From CAIKLP01 sp039798705 (GTDB lineage Bacteria; Bacteroidota; Bacteroidia; Sphingobacteriales; Sphingobacteriaceae): 24,190 nucleotides of DNA. Made by a program: the position numbers and the translations under genes. Each line of letters opens with the position of its first letter. Positions within the stretch are counted from its first letter, which is position 1. The DNA lies in the NCBI GenBank assembly GCA_039798705.1, contig JBDKFN010000022.1:1-24190 (forward strand), written 5' to 3'. The notes under the pieces are model-generated. The model saw only the letters and a program-made list of their open reading frames with translations. It searched no databases and was not told the DNA's origin. Below are positions 1-6,154 of the stretch, one piece after another.

Positions 1-397
1 GGTTTATTTAGGGGAGTTAAGAACTCAAGCAACACACCTTGATTCGCAAACAGTTATTTACACAGACGCGCCAAAAGATAACCAAGGTTTAGGTTCATGT
101 TTTTCGCCAACCGATTTGTTAGCAACTTCATTAGGGAGTTGTATGTTTACCATCATGGCTATTGCTGGTAAAACGCATGGTTTTGAACAGAAGCTTGTCG
201 ATGCGAAATTAGATATTACTAAAATAATGTCTAGTGATCCAAGAAGAGTAGGTGAGCTGAAAGTGGAATTTTATTTTCCTAAAAATGTTGAATTTACTGA
301 CAAAGAAAAAGCCATCATTGCCAATGCAACAAAGACTTGTCCAGTAGCTTTGAGTTTACATCCTGAAACTGTAAAAACGGTTGTATTTAATTATTGA
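1..397 (+). CDS. OsmC family peroxiredoxin (5' end outside window)
   Basis: This is an OsmC/Ohr-type thiol peroxidase, a cytoplasmic family that reduces organic hydroperoxides. The frame is open from base 2 to the TGA at 395-397, giving 131 visible residues with no start codon at the left end. It begins VYLGELRTQATHLDS, which matches family N-termini closely, so only a few residues are probably missing. The peroxidatic cysteine lies in FSPTDLLATSLGSCM and the second conserved cysteine in NATKTCPVAL, so both catalytic cysteines are present. The TTG at 116 is an internal Leu codon within that motif, not a start. The 3' end overlaps the convergent ytxJ by 11 bases. The family assignment is firm; the physiological peroxide substrate cannot be told from sequence. 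Confidence 0.93.
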   Translation, partial: VYLGELRTQATHLDSQTVIYTDAPKDNQGLGSCFSPTDLLATSLGSCMFTIMAIAGKTHGFEQKLVDAKLDITKIMSSDPRRVGELKVEFYFPKNVEFTDKEKAIIANATKTCPVALSLHPETVKTVVFNY

Positions 398-713
398 GTT
401 CCGCTAAAACTATAGCTGCTTCAATAGATTGGTGGCTTGCATGATATGTGCATTGACCATTTTTGATCACCAATACCTGAGGTGATTCATGTGAAATTTG
501 AAATTGCGTTGCAATCGCATTTGAGATAGAACGAAAGTTCAGTAAATCTAAATAGTACACAGGAAAAACGGAATCGTTCCATTCTTGTTGAAACATTTTC
601 CATGCCATTTTACTAACCGAACAACTAGTACTATGTTTGAATAATACAACAGGTTCGTTGCCATTGGCAATTGCAATTAATTGTGCTTCGTCGTTAAGAG
701 GAATTAAATTCAT
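387..713 (-). CDS. ytxJ: YtxJ-like bacillithiol-system redox protein (DUF2847)
   Basis: This is a thioredoxin-fold protein of 108 residues, the family's usual length. The active site is FKHSTSCSVS, with Cys31 in a CxxS arrangement, and a cis-proline loop follows in HESPQVLV. YtxJ proteins are linked to bacillithiol, the low-molecular-weight thiol of Bacillota and some Bacteroidota, and are proposed to act as bacilliredoxin-like enzymes. The exact reaction is inferred from the family. The start chosen is ATG 713-711. The same frame stays open to a TTG at 806, but that extension is unlike the family and runs out of frame through a separate lipoprotein gene (715-852). That gene stops one base before this ATG, so translational coupling is likely. 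The 3' end overlaps the convergent osmC gene by 11 bases, with no terminator between them. Confidence 0.85.
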   Translation of the reverse strand: MNLIPLNDEAQLIAIANGNEPVVLFKHSTSCSVSKMAWKMFQQEWNDSVFPVYYLDLLNFRSISNAIATQFQISHESPQVLVIKNGQCTYHASHQSIEAAIVLAELNN

Positions 714-714
714 T

Positions 715-852
715 TTATTTCCAAACGCCTCTACCTCTTCCTGAGTATTTATAATTATCTGCGCCACCTGGGCAACCTTGACGGCTTGAACAAGCGCTAA
801 ATGCAATGGCTATGAAGCCTAAAACTAAAATTGATGCAAATACTTTTTTCAT
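715..852 (-). CDS. small predicted lipoprotein, 45 aa
   Basis: This short frame runs from ATG 852-850 to TAA 717-715. It begins MKKVFASILVLGFIAIAFSA and is followed directly by Cys21, a textbook lipoprotein signal peptide with lipobox FSAC. The mature part would be only 25 residues: CSSRQGCPGG, then ADNYKYSGRG, then RGVWK. It holds two cysteines and is rich in Gly and Arg. A TACATTTG element (873-880) matching the Bacteroidota -7 consensus sits 20 bases upstream of the ATG. The stop codon is separated from the ytxJ start by one base. The function is unknown. Very small Cys/Gly-rich lipoproteins occur in this phylum, but I cannot name a family. The signal peptide, the promoter and the precise spacing to ytxJ make a real gene likely. 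Confidence 0.75.
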   Translation of the reverse strand: MKKVFASILVLGFIAIAFSACSSRQGCPGGADNYKYSGRGRGVWK

Positions 853-872
853 GTTGTTTATTGCTTATTAGA

Positions 873-880
873 CAAATGTA
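873..880 (-). promoter_or_regulatory. -7 promoter element for lipoprotein-ytxJ
   Basis: On the minus strand this reads TACATTTG, an exact match to the Bacteroidota housekeeping -7 element TAnnTTTG. It lies 20 bases upstream of the ATG at 852. Nineteen bases further upstream is TTTA (900-903), a three-of-four match to the -33 element TTTG, placed in the last codons of ribH. It suggests that the lipoprotein-ytxJ pair is transcribed separately from ribH. Confidence 0.5.
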
Positions 881-885
881 ATTGT

Positions 886-1398
886 TTAATTGATATTTTT
901 AAAATCTGCGGCTAAAGCTGCCATTTTGATAGCGGTAATTGCTGCTTCTGTGCCTTTATTCCCATGTTTCCCGCCAGCTCTGTCTTCCGCTTGTTGCATA
1001 TTTTCTGTAGTTAATACACCAAAAATTGCAGGAACAAGGCTTTGCGTACCTACGTTGGTTATTCCATTGGCTACTGCATTACAAATAAAATCGAAATGAC
1101 GGGTTTCCCCTTGAATAACACATCCAAGGCAAATAACCGCATCGTATTTCTTGCTTGCGGCAGCTAATGCAGCGGCGTTGCTTAACTCAAAAGTTCCAGG
1201 CACTTCGTAAATCGTAATGTGGTTTTCTGGGCAGCCGTTTTCTTGCAAAGCAGCTATTGCGCCATTTAAAAGTGCACCGGTAATTGCGGCATTCCATTGC
1301 GCAACAACAATCGCAAATTTAAAAGTTGCTGCAGACGGTATACTTAAATGAGTAAAATCGGAAAGGTTTTTTAAATGAGTAGCCATTTGTTTTAACAT
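886..1398 (-). CDS. ribH: 6,7-dimethyl-8-ribityllumazine synthase
   Basis: RibH condenses 5-amino-6-ribitylaminouracil with 3,4-dihydroxy-2-butanone 4-phosphate, the penultimate step of riboflavin synthesis, as a cytoplasmic oligomer. The substrate-site signatures are all visible: AQWN (Trp35), VPGTFELS (about 67-74), GCVIQGETRHFDF (92-104, with catalytic His101) and FGVLTTENMQQAEDRAG. The length of 170 residues is normal. Two starts are possible. ATG 1398 directly abuts the T-run of an upstream hairpin. ATG 1386 (Met5, giving MATHLKNLSDF) resembles typical family N-termini and leaves a short leader. I keep the longer form but consider Met5 at least as likely. The gene lies downstream of the TPR gene on the same strand, with a terminator-like hairpin filling the gap. 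No other riboflavin gene is in the window. Confidence 0.96.
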   Translation of the reverse strand: MLKQMATHLKNLSDFTHLSIPSAATFKFAIVVAQWNAAITGALLNGAIAALQENGCPENHITIYEVPGTFELSNAAALAAASKKYDAVICLGCVIQGETRHFDFICNAVANGITNVGTQSLVPAIFGVLTTENMQQAEDRAGGKHGNKGTEAAITAIKMAALAADFKNIN

Positions 1399-1400
1399 AA

Positions 1401-1430
1401 AAAAACTCCTGAGGTTGCTCAGGAGTTTTT
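1401..1430 (-). terminator. intrinsic terminator or attenuator between TPR gene and ribH
   Basis: There is a perfect 13-base inverted repeat, AAAAACTCCTGAG and CTCAGGAGTTTTT, with a four-base loop. On the minus strand it is followed by a continuous run of seven T (1405-1399). It lies 15 bases after the TPR stop and ends immediately before the first ribH ATG (1398), so it fills most of the intergenic space. Confidence 0.8.
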
Positions 1431-1445
1431 AATAAAAATTTTTAA

Positions 1446-2111
1446 TTAAATTTTTGCACTTGCTCTTGCAATGTATTTATCAATGTCTCTTGCTTCGTTT
1501 GTATCAGCAAATTCTTTTTTGATTTTATTGTAGGTGTCAACTGCTTTTTGATTTTCATTTAATTGCTCATAAGTGATGCCTAACTTTAACAGTGCAATTG
1601 GCGCTGTGAAAGCGTTTGGCGACTTTGCAGCAGACTTTGCATAATAAGAACTTGCGTTATCTAATTGATTTAATTCAACATAAGCATCAGCAATTCCTGC
1701 ATAAGCTAAAGCGCTTAATAAATCATCGTTACTGCTAAATTCTTTTAATGATTCAACTGCTGAATCATATTGTCCTTTTTTCAAATAACAAAAACCTAAG
1801 TAGTAGTGTGCAAGGTTTCCTGCTTTAGTACTACCATACTCATCAATGATACCTACAAAACCTAAAAAGTTTCCGTCACCATTGATCGCTTTGTCTAATG
1901 AATCTTGTTCAAAATATCTTTCTGCAACATAGCTTTGTGCAGCTGCTTCTTTTTCTCTAGGAGTTAAGATGAATCTTTGGTATGAAAAATAAATTAAAAC
2001 TAAGGCAACAATGGTGCCTCCAATTACTAATAAACTTTTTCTGTTTTCAGCTACGTAGTGTTCTGCTTTTGAAAACTGTTCTCCAATGTTATTTTCTGTT
2101 TCTTGCGACAT
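1446..2111 (-). CDS. membrane-anchored tetratricopeptide repeat protein
   Basis: This 221-residue protein has a charged N-terminus, one transmembrane helix (about 26-44, SLLVIGGTIVALVLIYFSY) and a C-terminal alpha-helical repeat region. Recognisable TPR units are AHYYLGFCYLKKGQYDSAVE (about 102-121), ALAYAGIADAYVELNQLDNA and ALLKLGITYEQLNENQKAVD. The architecture, one N-terminal helix followed by TPRs facing the periplasm, resembles the YfgM/TPR_21-like group, which contacts secreted proteins and chaperones. That role is an analogy, not shown here. It is divergent from recF, an arrangement seen in other Bacteroidota. The start ATG 2111 has a TATTTTTG promoter element 20 bases upstream. A strong hairpin follows the stop. 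Confidence 0.85.
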   Translation of the reverse strand: MSQETENNIGEQFSKAEHYVAENRKSLLVIGGTIVALVLIYFSYQRFILTPREKEAAAQSYVAERYFEQDSLDKAINGDGNFLGFVGIIDEYGSTKAGNLAHYYLGFCYLKKGQYDSAVESLKEFSSNDDLLSALAYAGIADAYVELNQLDNASSYYAKSAAKSPNAFTAPIALLKLGITYEQLNENQKAVDTYNKIKKEFADTNEARDIDKYIARASAKI

Positions 2112-2131
2112 ATAAATCTATTCTAAGCTTG

Positions 2132-2139
2132 CAAAAATA
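2132..2139 (-). promoter_or_regulatory. -7 promoter element for the TPR gene
   Basis: The minus strand reads TATTTTTG, an exact TAnnTTTG match 20 bases upstream of the TPR start. ATTG (2159-2162) stands 19 bases further upstream as a near -33 element. Together they form one half of a compact divergent promoter region shared with recF. Confidence 0.5.
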
Positions 2140-2191
2140 CATTTTTAGCCGATACTATCAATATCTGTTTAAAAGATGCCCTTAATTTAAA

Positions 2192-2199
2192 TATATTTG
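2192..2199 (+). promoter_or_regulatory. -7 promoter element for recF
   Basis: TATATTTG is an exact match to TAnnTTTG, 20 bases upstream of ATG 2220. A weak -33 candidate, TTTA, lies at 2168-2171. Its final G is the first base of the GTG at 2199, so a transcript from here could not use that GTG as a start. This supports the ATG at 2220 as the recF start. Confidence 0.5.
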
Positions 2200-2219
2200 T
2201 GCACCAGAATGGGTTTTTA

Positions 2220-3332
2220 ATGTATCTAAATCAACTTTCACTCTTAAATTTTAAAAATTACCCCGAGGCTAATTTGAGTTTTTTGCCAGGTGTAAACTGC
2301 TTTGTGGGTAATAATGGAGCCGGTAAAACGAACATTTTAGACGCCATTCACTATTTATGCCTTTGCAAAAGCTATTTTAACCCGATAGATTCCCAGCAAA
2401 TTTTGCACGAAGAAGCATTTTTCTTGGTTCAAGGAGACTTTAACAAAGATGAGCAGACAGAACCAGTTTATTGTGGCCTAAAGCGTAACCATAAAAAGGT
2501 TTTTAAAAGAAATAACAAGGAATACCAAAGATTGGCCGACCATATTGGCATTTATCCTTTGGTAATGATATCTCCACAAGACCAGTATTTGATTTCTGAA
2601 GGGAGTGAAGAACGAAGAAAATTCTTAGACAACGCTATTTCACAGACTGACAGCGTTTATTTAGATGATTTAATTGCCTATCATAAAGTGATAGCACAAA
2701 GAAATGCCTTGCTGAAACAGTTTCAAGAACGAAACCGAGTGGATGAGGAAATGATTTCGATATATGATGAACAACTGGTTCATTTAGCGGCAAAAATTTA
2801 TCAAAAGCGCGTGAATTTTATGGAAGAATTTATTCCATTGTTTAATCAAATTTACCAAACCATCAGCTCAGGAGCAGAAACAGTCACTTTCAATTATGAA
2901 TCGCATTTAAGTCAAACAGATTTTGCATTGCTATTGAAAAATAATTTAACGAAAGATATATATACTGCAAGGACTAATTATGGAATTCATAAAGACGACT
3001 TGCAATTTAATTTAGGTGAATTTCCATTGAAAAAATATGGCTCACAAGGCCAGCAAAAATCTTATGTTATTGCATTGAAGCTTGCGCATTATTCTTTTTT
3101 AAATACCAAGAAAGGCTATAAACCAATTTTAATGTTAGATGATATTTTTGATAAGTTAGACGAACAACGCATTCGAAAATTATTGGCCATGGTCAGTGAA
3201 GATTCATTCGGCCAATTATTTATTACAGATACAGACCAAGCAAGGGTTGCAAAAATTTTTCAAGATTTAAATATCGATTGTCGTATATTTGAGGTAAACA
3301 AAGGGCTTGTAGCGCAGGTCAATAAAAATTAA
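2220..3332 (+). CDS. recF: DNA replication/repair protein RecF
   Basis: RecF is an SMC-like ATPase that, with RecO and RecR, loads RecA at single-strand gaps. The protein has 370 residues from ATG 2220. The Walker A motif is GNNGAGKTN (30-38), the ABC signature region is YGSQGQQKSYVIALKLA, and Walker B is KPILMLDDIFDKLDEQR. The frame extends upstream to a GTG at 2199, but that codon lies inside the predicted -7 element and would add residues before the conserved MYLNQLSLLNFKNY beginning. The gene is followed two bases later by the DUF721/DciA-like gene, so the two form an operon. Length and motifs are normal, and the assignment is firm. Confidence 0.95.
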   Translation: MYLNQLSLLNFKNYPEANLSFLPGVNCFVGNNGAGKTNILDAIHYLCLCKSYFNPIDSQQILHEEAFFLVQGDFNKDEQTEPVYCGLKRNHKKVFKRNNKEYQRLADHIGIYPLVMISPQDQYLISEGSEERRKFLDNAISQTDSVYLDDLIAYHKVIAQRNALLKQFQERNRVDEEMISIYDEQLVHLAAKIYQKRVNFMEEFIPLFNQIYQTISSGAETVTFNYESHLSQTDFALLLKNNLTKDIYTARTNYGIHKDDLQFNLGEFPLKKYGSQGQQKSYVIALKLAHYSFLNTKKGYKPILMLDDIFDKLDEQRIRKLLAMVSEDSFGQLFITDTDQARVAKIFQDLNIDCRIFEVNKGLVAQVNKN

Positions 3333-3334
3333 AT

Positions 3335-3631
3335 ATGTTATTTAGGAAAAGTAATGAGTTGACCATGAAAGCTGCTATAGAGCAATTGTTGGAAACATAC
3401 AAACTTTCCGATCAGTTTTTAGCAGAAAAAATTAAATCAAATTGGCCTGAATTAGTGGGAAAAGTAATCGCTAATCGAACCGATGAGATTTCCATTCGTC
3501 AACAAAAGTTATACTTAAAAGTTTCTTCCGCAAGTTTACGTCAGGAGTTAATCATGATGAAAACAAATTTAATTGATAACATTAATGAATATGCTGGAAA
3601 GAAATTAATCAACGAAATTGTACTATTGTAA
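3335..3631 (+). CDS. DUF721 (DciA-like) protein
   Basis: This is a 98-residue protein of the DUF721 family. The family hallmark is visible: a short helical N-terminal part (TMKAAIEQLLETYKLSDQFL), then WPELVGKVIANRTDEISIRQQKL and LYLKVSSASLRQEL. The family includes DciA, the helicase-loading factor used by most bacteria that lack DnaC. A role in loading DnaB is therefore plausible but inferred. The gene starts two bases after the recF stop, and the linkage to recF supports a job in replication or repair. ATG 3335 is used; an alternative ATG (Met11, 3365) would remove ten residues. A strong palindromic terminator follows. Confidence 0.85.
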   Translation: MLFRKSNELTMKAAIEQLLETYKLSDQFLAEKIKSNWPELVGKVIANRTDEISIRQQKLYLKVSSASLRQELIMMKTNLIDNINEYAGKKLINEIVLL

Positions 3632-3646
3632 TTGTAAATTTTTAGG

Positions 3647-3686
3647 CATAAAAAAAGCTTGACAAATTTGTCAAGCTTTTTTTATG
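3647..3686. terminator. bidirectional terminator between DUF721 gene and ndk
   Basis: This is a perfect 40-base palindrome with 20-base arms and no unpaired loop base (CATAAAAAAAGCTTGACAAA, then its reverse complement). A-runs and T-runs on both sides give a U-tract in either direction. It lies between two convergent genes and should end both transcripts. Confidence 0.9.
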
Positions 3687-3700
3687 TTTATAAAATGCAA

Positions 3701-4120
3701 TTAGCATCTTTCAAATGCACTGAAGAAAAAGTTTCCTTCAATCATTGCGTTTTCGTCAGAATCAGATCCGTGAACTGCATTAGCGTCGATCGATTTTGCA
3801 TATAAATTTCTGATTGTTCCTGCGTCTGCTTTTTGAGGGTCAGTAGCACCAATAACGGTACGGAAATCAGCAACTGCATTGTCTTTTTCTAAAATTGCAG
3901 CAACAATTGGTCCTGAAGACATAAATGCGACTAAGTCTTTGTAAAAAGGACGTTCTGCGTGAACTTCATAGAATTTTCCAGCCATTTCGGGGCTCAATGA
4001 AGTGTATTTTAAGGCAATTACCTTAAATCCTGCTTTGATAATGTGGTCAATGATAGCTCCCATGTGTCCATTTGCTACAGCATCAGGCTTAATCATGGTA
4101 AAAGTTCTGTTTGTGGTCAT
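3701..4120 (-). CDS. ndk: nucleoside-diphosphate kinase
   Basis: Ndk transfers the gamma-phosphate of ATP to nucleoside diphosphates through a phosphohistidine. The 139-residue length is typical. The catalytic His117 lies in NAVHGSDS. Lys11 is in TMIKPDAV, and the nucleotide-site segments ERPFYKDLV and VIGATDPQKADAGTIR are present. The last residues, FSAFERC, match the normal C-terminus. It converges with recF-DUF721 and shares their palindromic terminator. A TAATTTCG sequence (4142-4149) 21 bases upstream of the ATG is a possible -7 element with one mismatch. The assignment is certain. Confidence 0.98.
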   Translation of the reverse strand: MTTNRTFTMIKPDAVANGHMGAIIDHIIKAGFKVIALKYTSLSPEMAGKFYEVHAERPFYKDLVAFMSSGPIVAAILEKDNAVADFRTVIGATDPQKADAGTIRNLYAKSIDANAVHGSDSDENAMIEGNFFFSAFERC

Positions 4121-4141
4121 CTTTTTAATTATTTATTTCCG

Positions 4142-4149
4142 CGAAATTA
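4142..4149 (-). promoter_or_regulatory. possible -7 promoter element for ndk
   Basis: The minus strand reads TAATTTCG, a seven-of-eight match to TAnnTTTG, 21 bases upstream of the ndk ATG. The same eight bases occur upstream of gcvP (21277-21284). No convincing -33 element was seen. Confidence 0.3.
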
Positions 4150-4234
4150 CAATAACTATGTTAAAATCATATGAAATCTTGTAAAAAACCTTTATAATCC
4201 TTTGTTTAAAGCCGTATAATGAAAAAAAAATGAA

Positions 4235-4242
4235 TAGATTTG
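4235..4242 (+). promoter_or_regulatory. -7 promoter element for DHH phosphoesterase gene
   Basis: TAGATTTG is an exact TAnnTTTG match ending 10 bases before ATG 4253. Transcription would start only a few bases before the start codon, giving a nearly leaderless mRNA. No good -33 element was found at the usual spacing. Confidence 0.4.
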
Positions 4243-4252
4243 CTACCTTTCT

Positions 4253-5260
4253 ATGCACAATATAAAAGAACTACAAGCGCTGCTTTCCGAAGCAAAGAAA
4301 ATCGTGATCACGACGCATCATAAACCAGATGGAGATGCCATGGGATCTTCTTTGGGTTTGTACCATTTTCTGCTTGCTTTAGGTCATCAAGTGCATGTCG
4401 TAACGCCTTCTGATTATCCTTATTTCTTACATTGGTTACCTGGAAATTCAGAGGTTATAGATTTTCAAATTCAGGAAGCACGTGCTAAGGAATTAGTTGC
4501 GGAAGCTGACTTAATAATTTGCTCAGATTTTAATGCGCTTTCTAGGATTGGTTCATTAGGTGATTTAGTCAGAAATAGTGCTGCAAAAAAAGTAATGATT
4601 GACCATCATCTAGATCCAGAAGGTTTTGAAGATTACACTTATTGGGATGTTCGTGCATGTGCAGCGGCAGAATTAGTTTACCGCTTCATTGTCGAATTAG
4701 GTTTTGGAAACAGCATTGATAAAGATATCGCTACCTGTTTATATACTGGTATCATGACCGACTCTGGTTCTTTCCGTTTTCCAAGTACATCAGCGGAAGT
4801 TCATCGCATCATTGCAGATTTAATTGAAAGGGGTGCTAATAACTCAAGAATTCACGAATTAATATACGATACCAATTCTGAAAACCGTTTAAAGTTTTTA
4901 GGACATATTTTGAGTCAGAAAATGTTTGTATTGCCAGAAATAAACACTGCATACATTTATATTGATCAAGAGGAATTGAAAAAATACCAAATTGTAACTG
5001 GCGATACCGAAGGAATTGTAAATTATGCACTTTCTATCAATGGTATTCGTTTTGCTATTTTGGTTGTTGATAGAGGCGAAGCGCGCAAACTTTCGTTTCG
5101 TTCAAAAGGAGAATTTCCTGCGAATGAAGTGGCGAAAAAATATTTTGAAGGTGGAGGGCATCGAAATGCTGCCGGAGGAATATCTTTTTTAAGCTTAGCC
5201 GAAACGGTAGAAAAGATAAAAAATATCCTACCTGAATATGAAGAAATGTTAAAACAATAA
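4253..5260 (+). CDS. nrnA: DHH/DHHA1 phosphoesterase, NrnA-like (oligoribonuclease/pAp phosphatase)
   Basis: NrnA-type enzymes hydrolyse short RNA oligonucleotides (nanoRNA) and 3'-phosphoadenosine 5'-phosphate in the cytoplasm, using two Mn ions. The 335-residue protein has the metal-site motifs THHKPDGDAMGS (21-32), CSDFNAL (Asp92), MIDHHLD (DHH at 117-119) and GIMTDSGSFRF (Asp170). The C-terminal DHHA1 substrate motif GGGHRNAAGG is near residue 302. Its length and motif order fit NrnA rather than RecJ, which is a separate gene here (15033-16745). The protein begins at ATG 4253, close to a TAGATTTG promoter element. It lies 19 bases upstream of the FKBP lipoprotein gene and is probably cotranscribed with it. 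Substrate preference within the family is inferred. Confidence 0.9.
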   Translation: MHNIKELQALLSEAKKIVITTHHKPDGDAMGSSLGLYHFLLALGHQVHVVTPSDYPYFLHWLPGNSEVIDFQIQEARAKELVAEADLIICSDFNALSRIGSLGDLVRNSAAKKVMIDHHLDPEGFEDYTYWDVRACAAAELVYRFIVELGFGNSIDKDIATCLYTGIMTDSGSFRFPSTSAEVHRIIADLIERGANNSRIHELIYDTNSENRLKFLGHILSQKMFVLPEINTAYIYIDQEELKKYQIVTGDTEGIVNYALSINGIRFAILVVDRGEARKLSFRSKGEFPANEVAKKYFEGGGHRNAAGGISFLSLAETVEKIKNILPEYEEMLKQ

Positions 5261-5279
5261 ATAATAAAATAAAAATAAA

Positions 5280-6146
5280 ATGACTAGAAGATTATTAATT
5301 ATCGCTGCATTAGCGACTGCCTTATTCCAAAGTTGTGGAGATGGTTTTAAAACAAGTGAAGAAGGATTGAAATATAAAATCCACACGAGCAACGAAGGCG
5401 AAAAAATTAAAGTAGGAGATTTCGTTACTTTAAATATGGTTTACCGTACAGATTCTGACTCCGTTTTATTTGATACTTACAAGATCGGTCAAGCAGTTAA
5501 ATTAATGGTTGTAGAACCTTCTTTCAAAGGAGATCTAATGCATGGTTTGACTTTATTGTCTGAATCTGATTCTGCAACTTTTTTAATTAATGCAGATTCG
5601 TTGTTTGAAAAAACTTTCCGTTTCCAACGTCCTGCATTTATTGCGGCGGGTTCTATGTTGACTTTCCAAGTTAAAATAGAAAAAGTGCAAACAAAAAAAC
5701 AAATGGAAGATGAGATGCAAGCGGAGGCTGCTAAAAAAGCAACCGAAGAAAAAGTGAACATCAACAAATACATTGCAGATAATAAATTAACTACTGTTAT
5801 TACAGCAAGTGGTATTCAGTATGTAATTACCAAAGAAGGTTCTGCTGAAAAAGCGCTAGTAGGTGATACCGTTATGGTTCAATATACTGGAAGATTGTTG
5901 AATGGTTTTAAATTTGATTCTTCTTATCCTGCAGGTAAACCATTAGAGTTTCCAGTTGGACAAAGTGTAGTTATCAAAGGTTGGGACGAAATTTTACAAA
6001 TTATGTCAAAAGGTTCAAAAGCTACTGTTATCATTCCATCGGCTTTAGCATATGGCGCAAGCGAAATGGGTAATGGTGCAATTCCAGCATTTTCAACTTT
6101 GGTGTTTGACATGGAATTAGTAGGTATTAAAAAAGCTAAAAAATAA
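5280..6146 (+). CDS. FKBP-type peptidyl-prolyl isomerase lipoprotein, two FKBP domains
   Basis: The 288-residue protein starts with a lipoprotein signal peptide (MTRRLLIIAALATALFQSC, lipid-modified Cys19), so it should be anchored in an envelope membrane. It has two FKBP-like domains joined by a charged helical linker (about 137-165). The C-terminal domain (about 193-285) keeps the FKBP active-site pattern: Tyr202, Phe212-Asp213, VIKGW (Trp235) and AYG (Tyr258). The N-terminal domain (about 45-136) keeps the fold pattern, for example LFDTYK, but has FKGDLMHGL where the Trp motif should be and lacks the AYG tyrosine, so it is probably not catalytic. FKBP lipoproteins of Bacteroidota include the gliding protein GldI, which is smaller; equating this with GldI would be a guess. 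A paralogue follows eight bases downstream. Confidence 0.9.
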   Translation: MTRRLLIIAALATALFQSCGDGFKTSEEGLKYKIHTSNEGEKIKVGDFVTLNMVYRTDSDSVLFDTYKIGQAVKLMVVEPSFKGDLMHGLTLLSESDSATFLINADSLFEKTFRFQRPAFIAAGSMLTFQVKIEKVQTKKQMEDEMQAEAAKKATEEKVNINKYIADNKLTTVITASGIQYVITKEGSAEKALVGDTVMVQYTGRLLNGFKFDSSYPAGKPLEFPVGQSVVIKGWDEILQIMSKGSKATVIIPSALAYGASEMGNGAIPAFSTLVFDMELVGIKKAKK

Positions 6147-6154
6147 TATAACAT

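Noticed and set aside
714..806. N-terminal extension of ytxJ from TTG 806
   Set aside because: The extension is unlike YtxJ proteins and runs out of frame through a better-supported lipoprotein gene; ATG 713 gives the normal family length.
2199..2219. GTG 2199 as recF start
   Set aside because: It lies at the last base of the predicted -7 promoter element, and the added residues precede the conserved RecF N-terminus.
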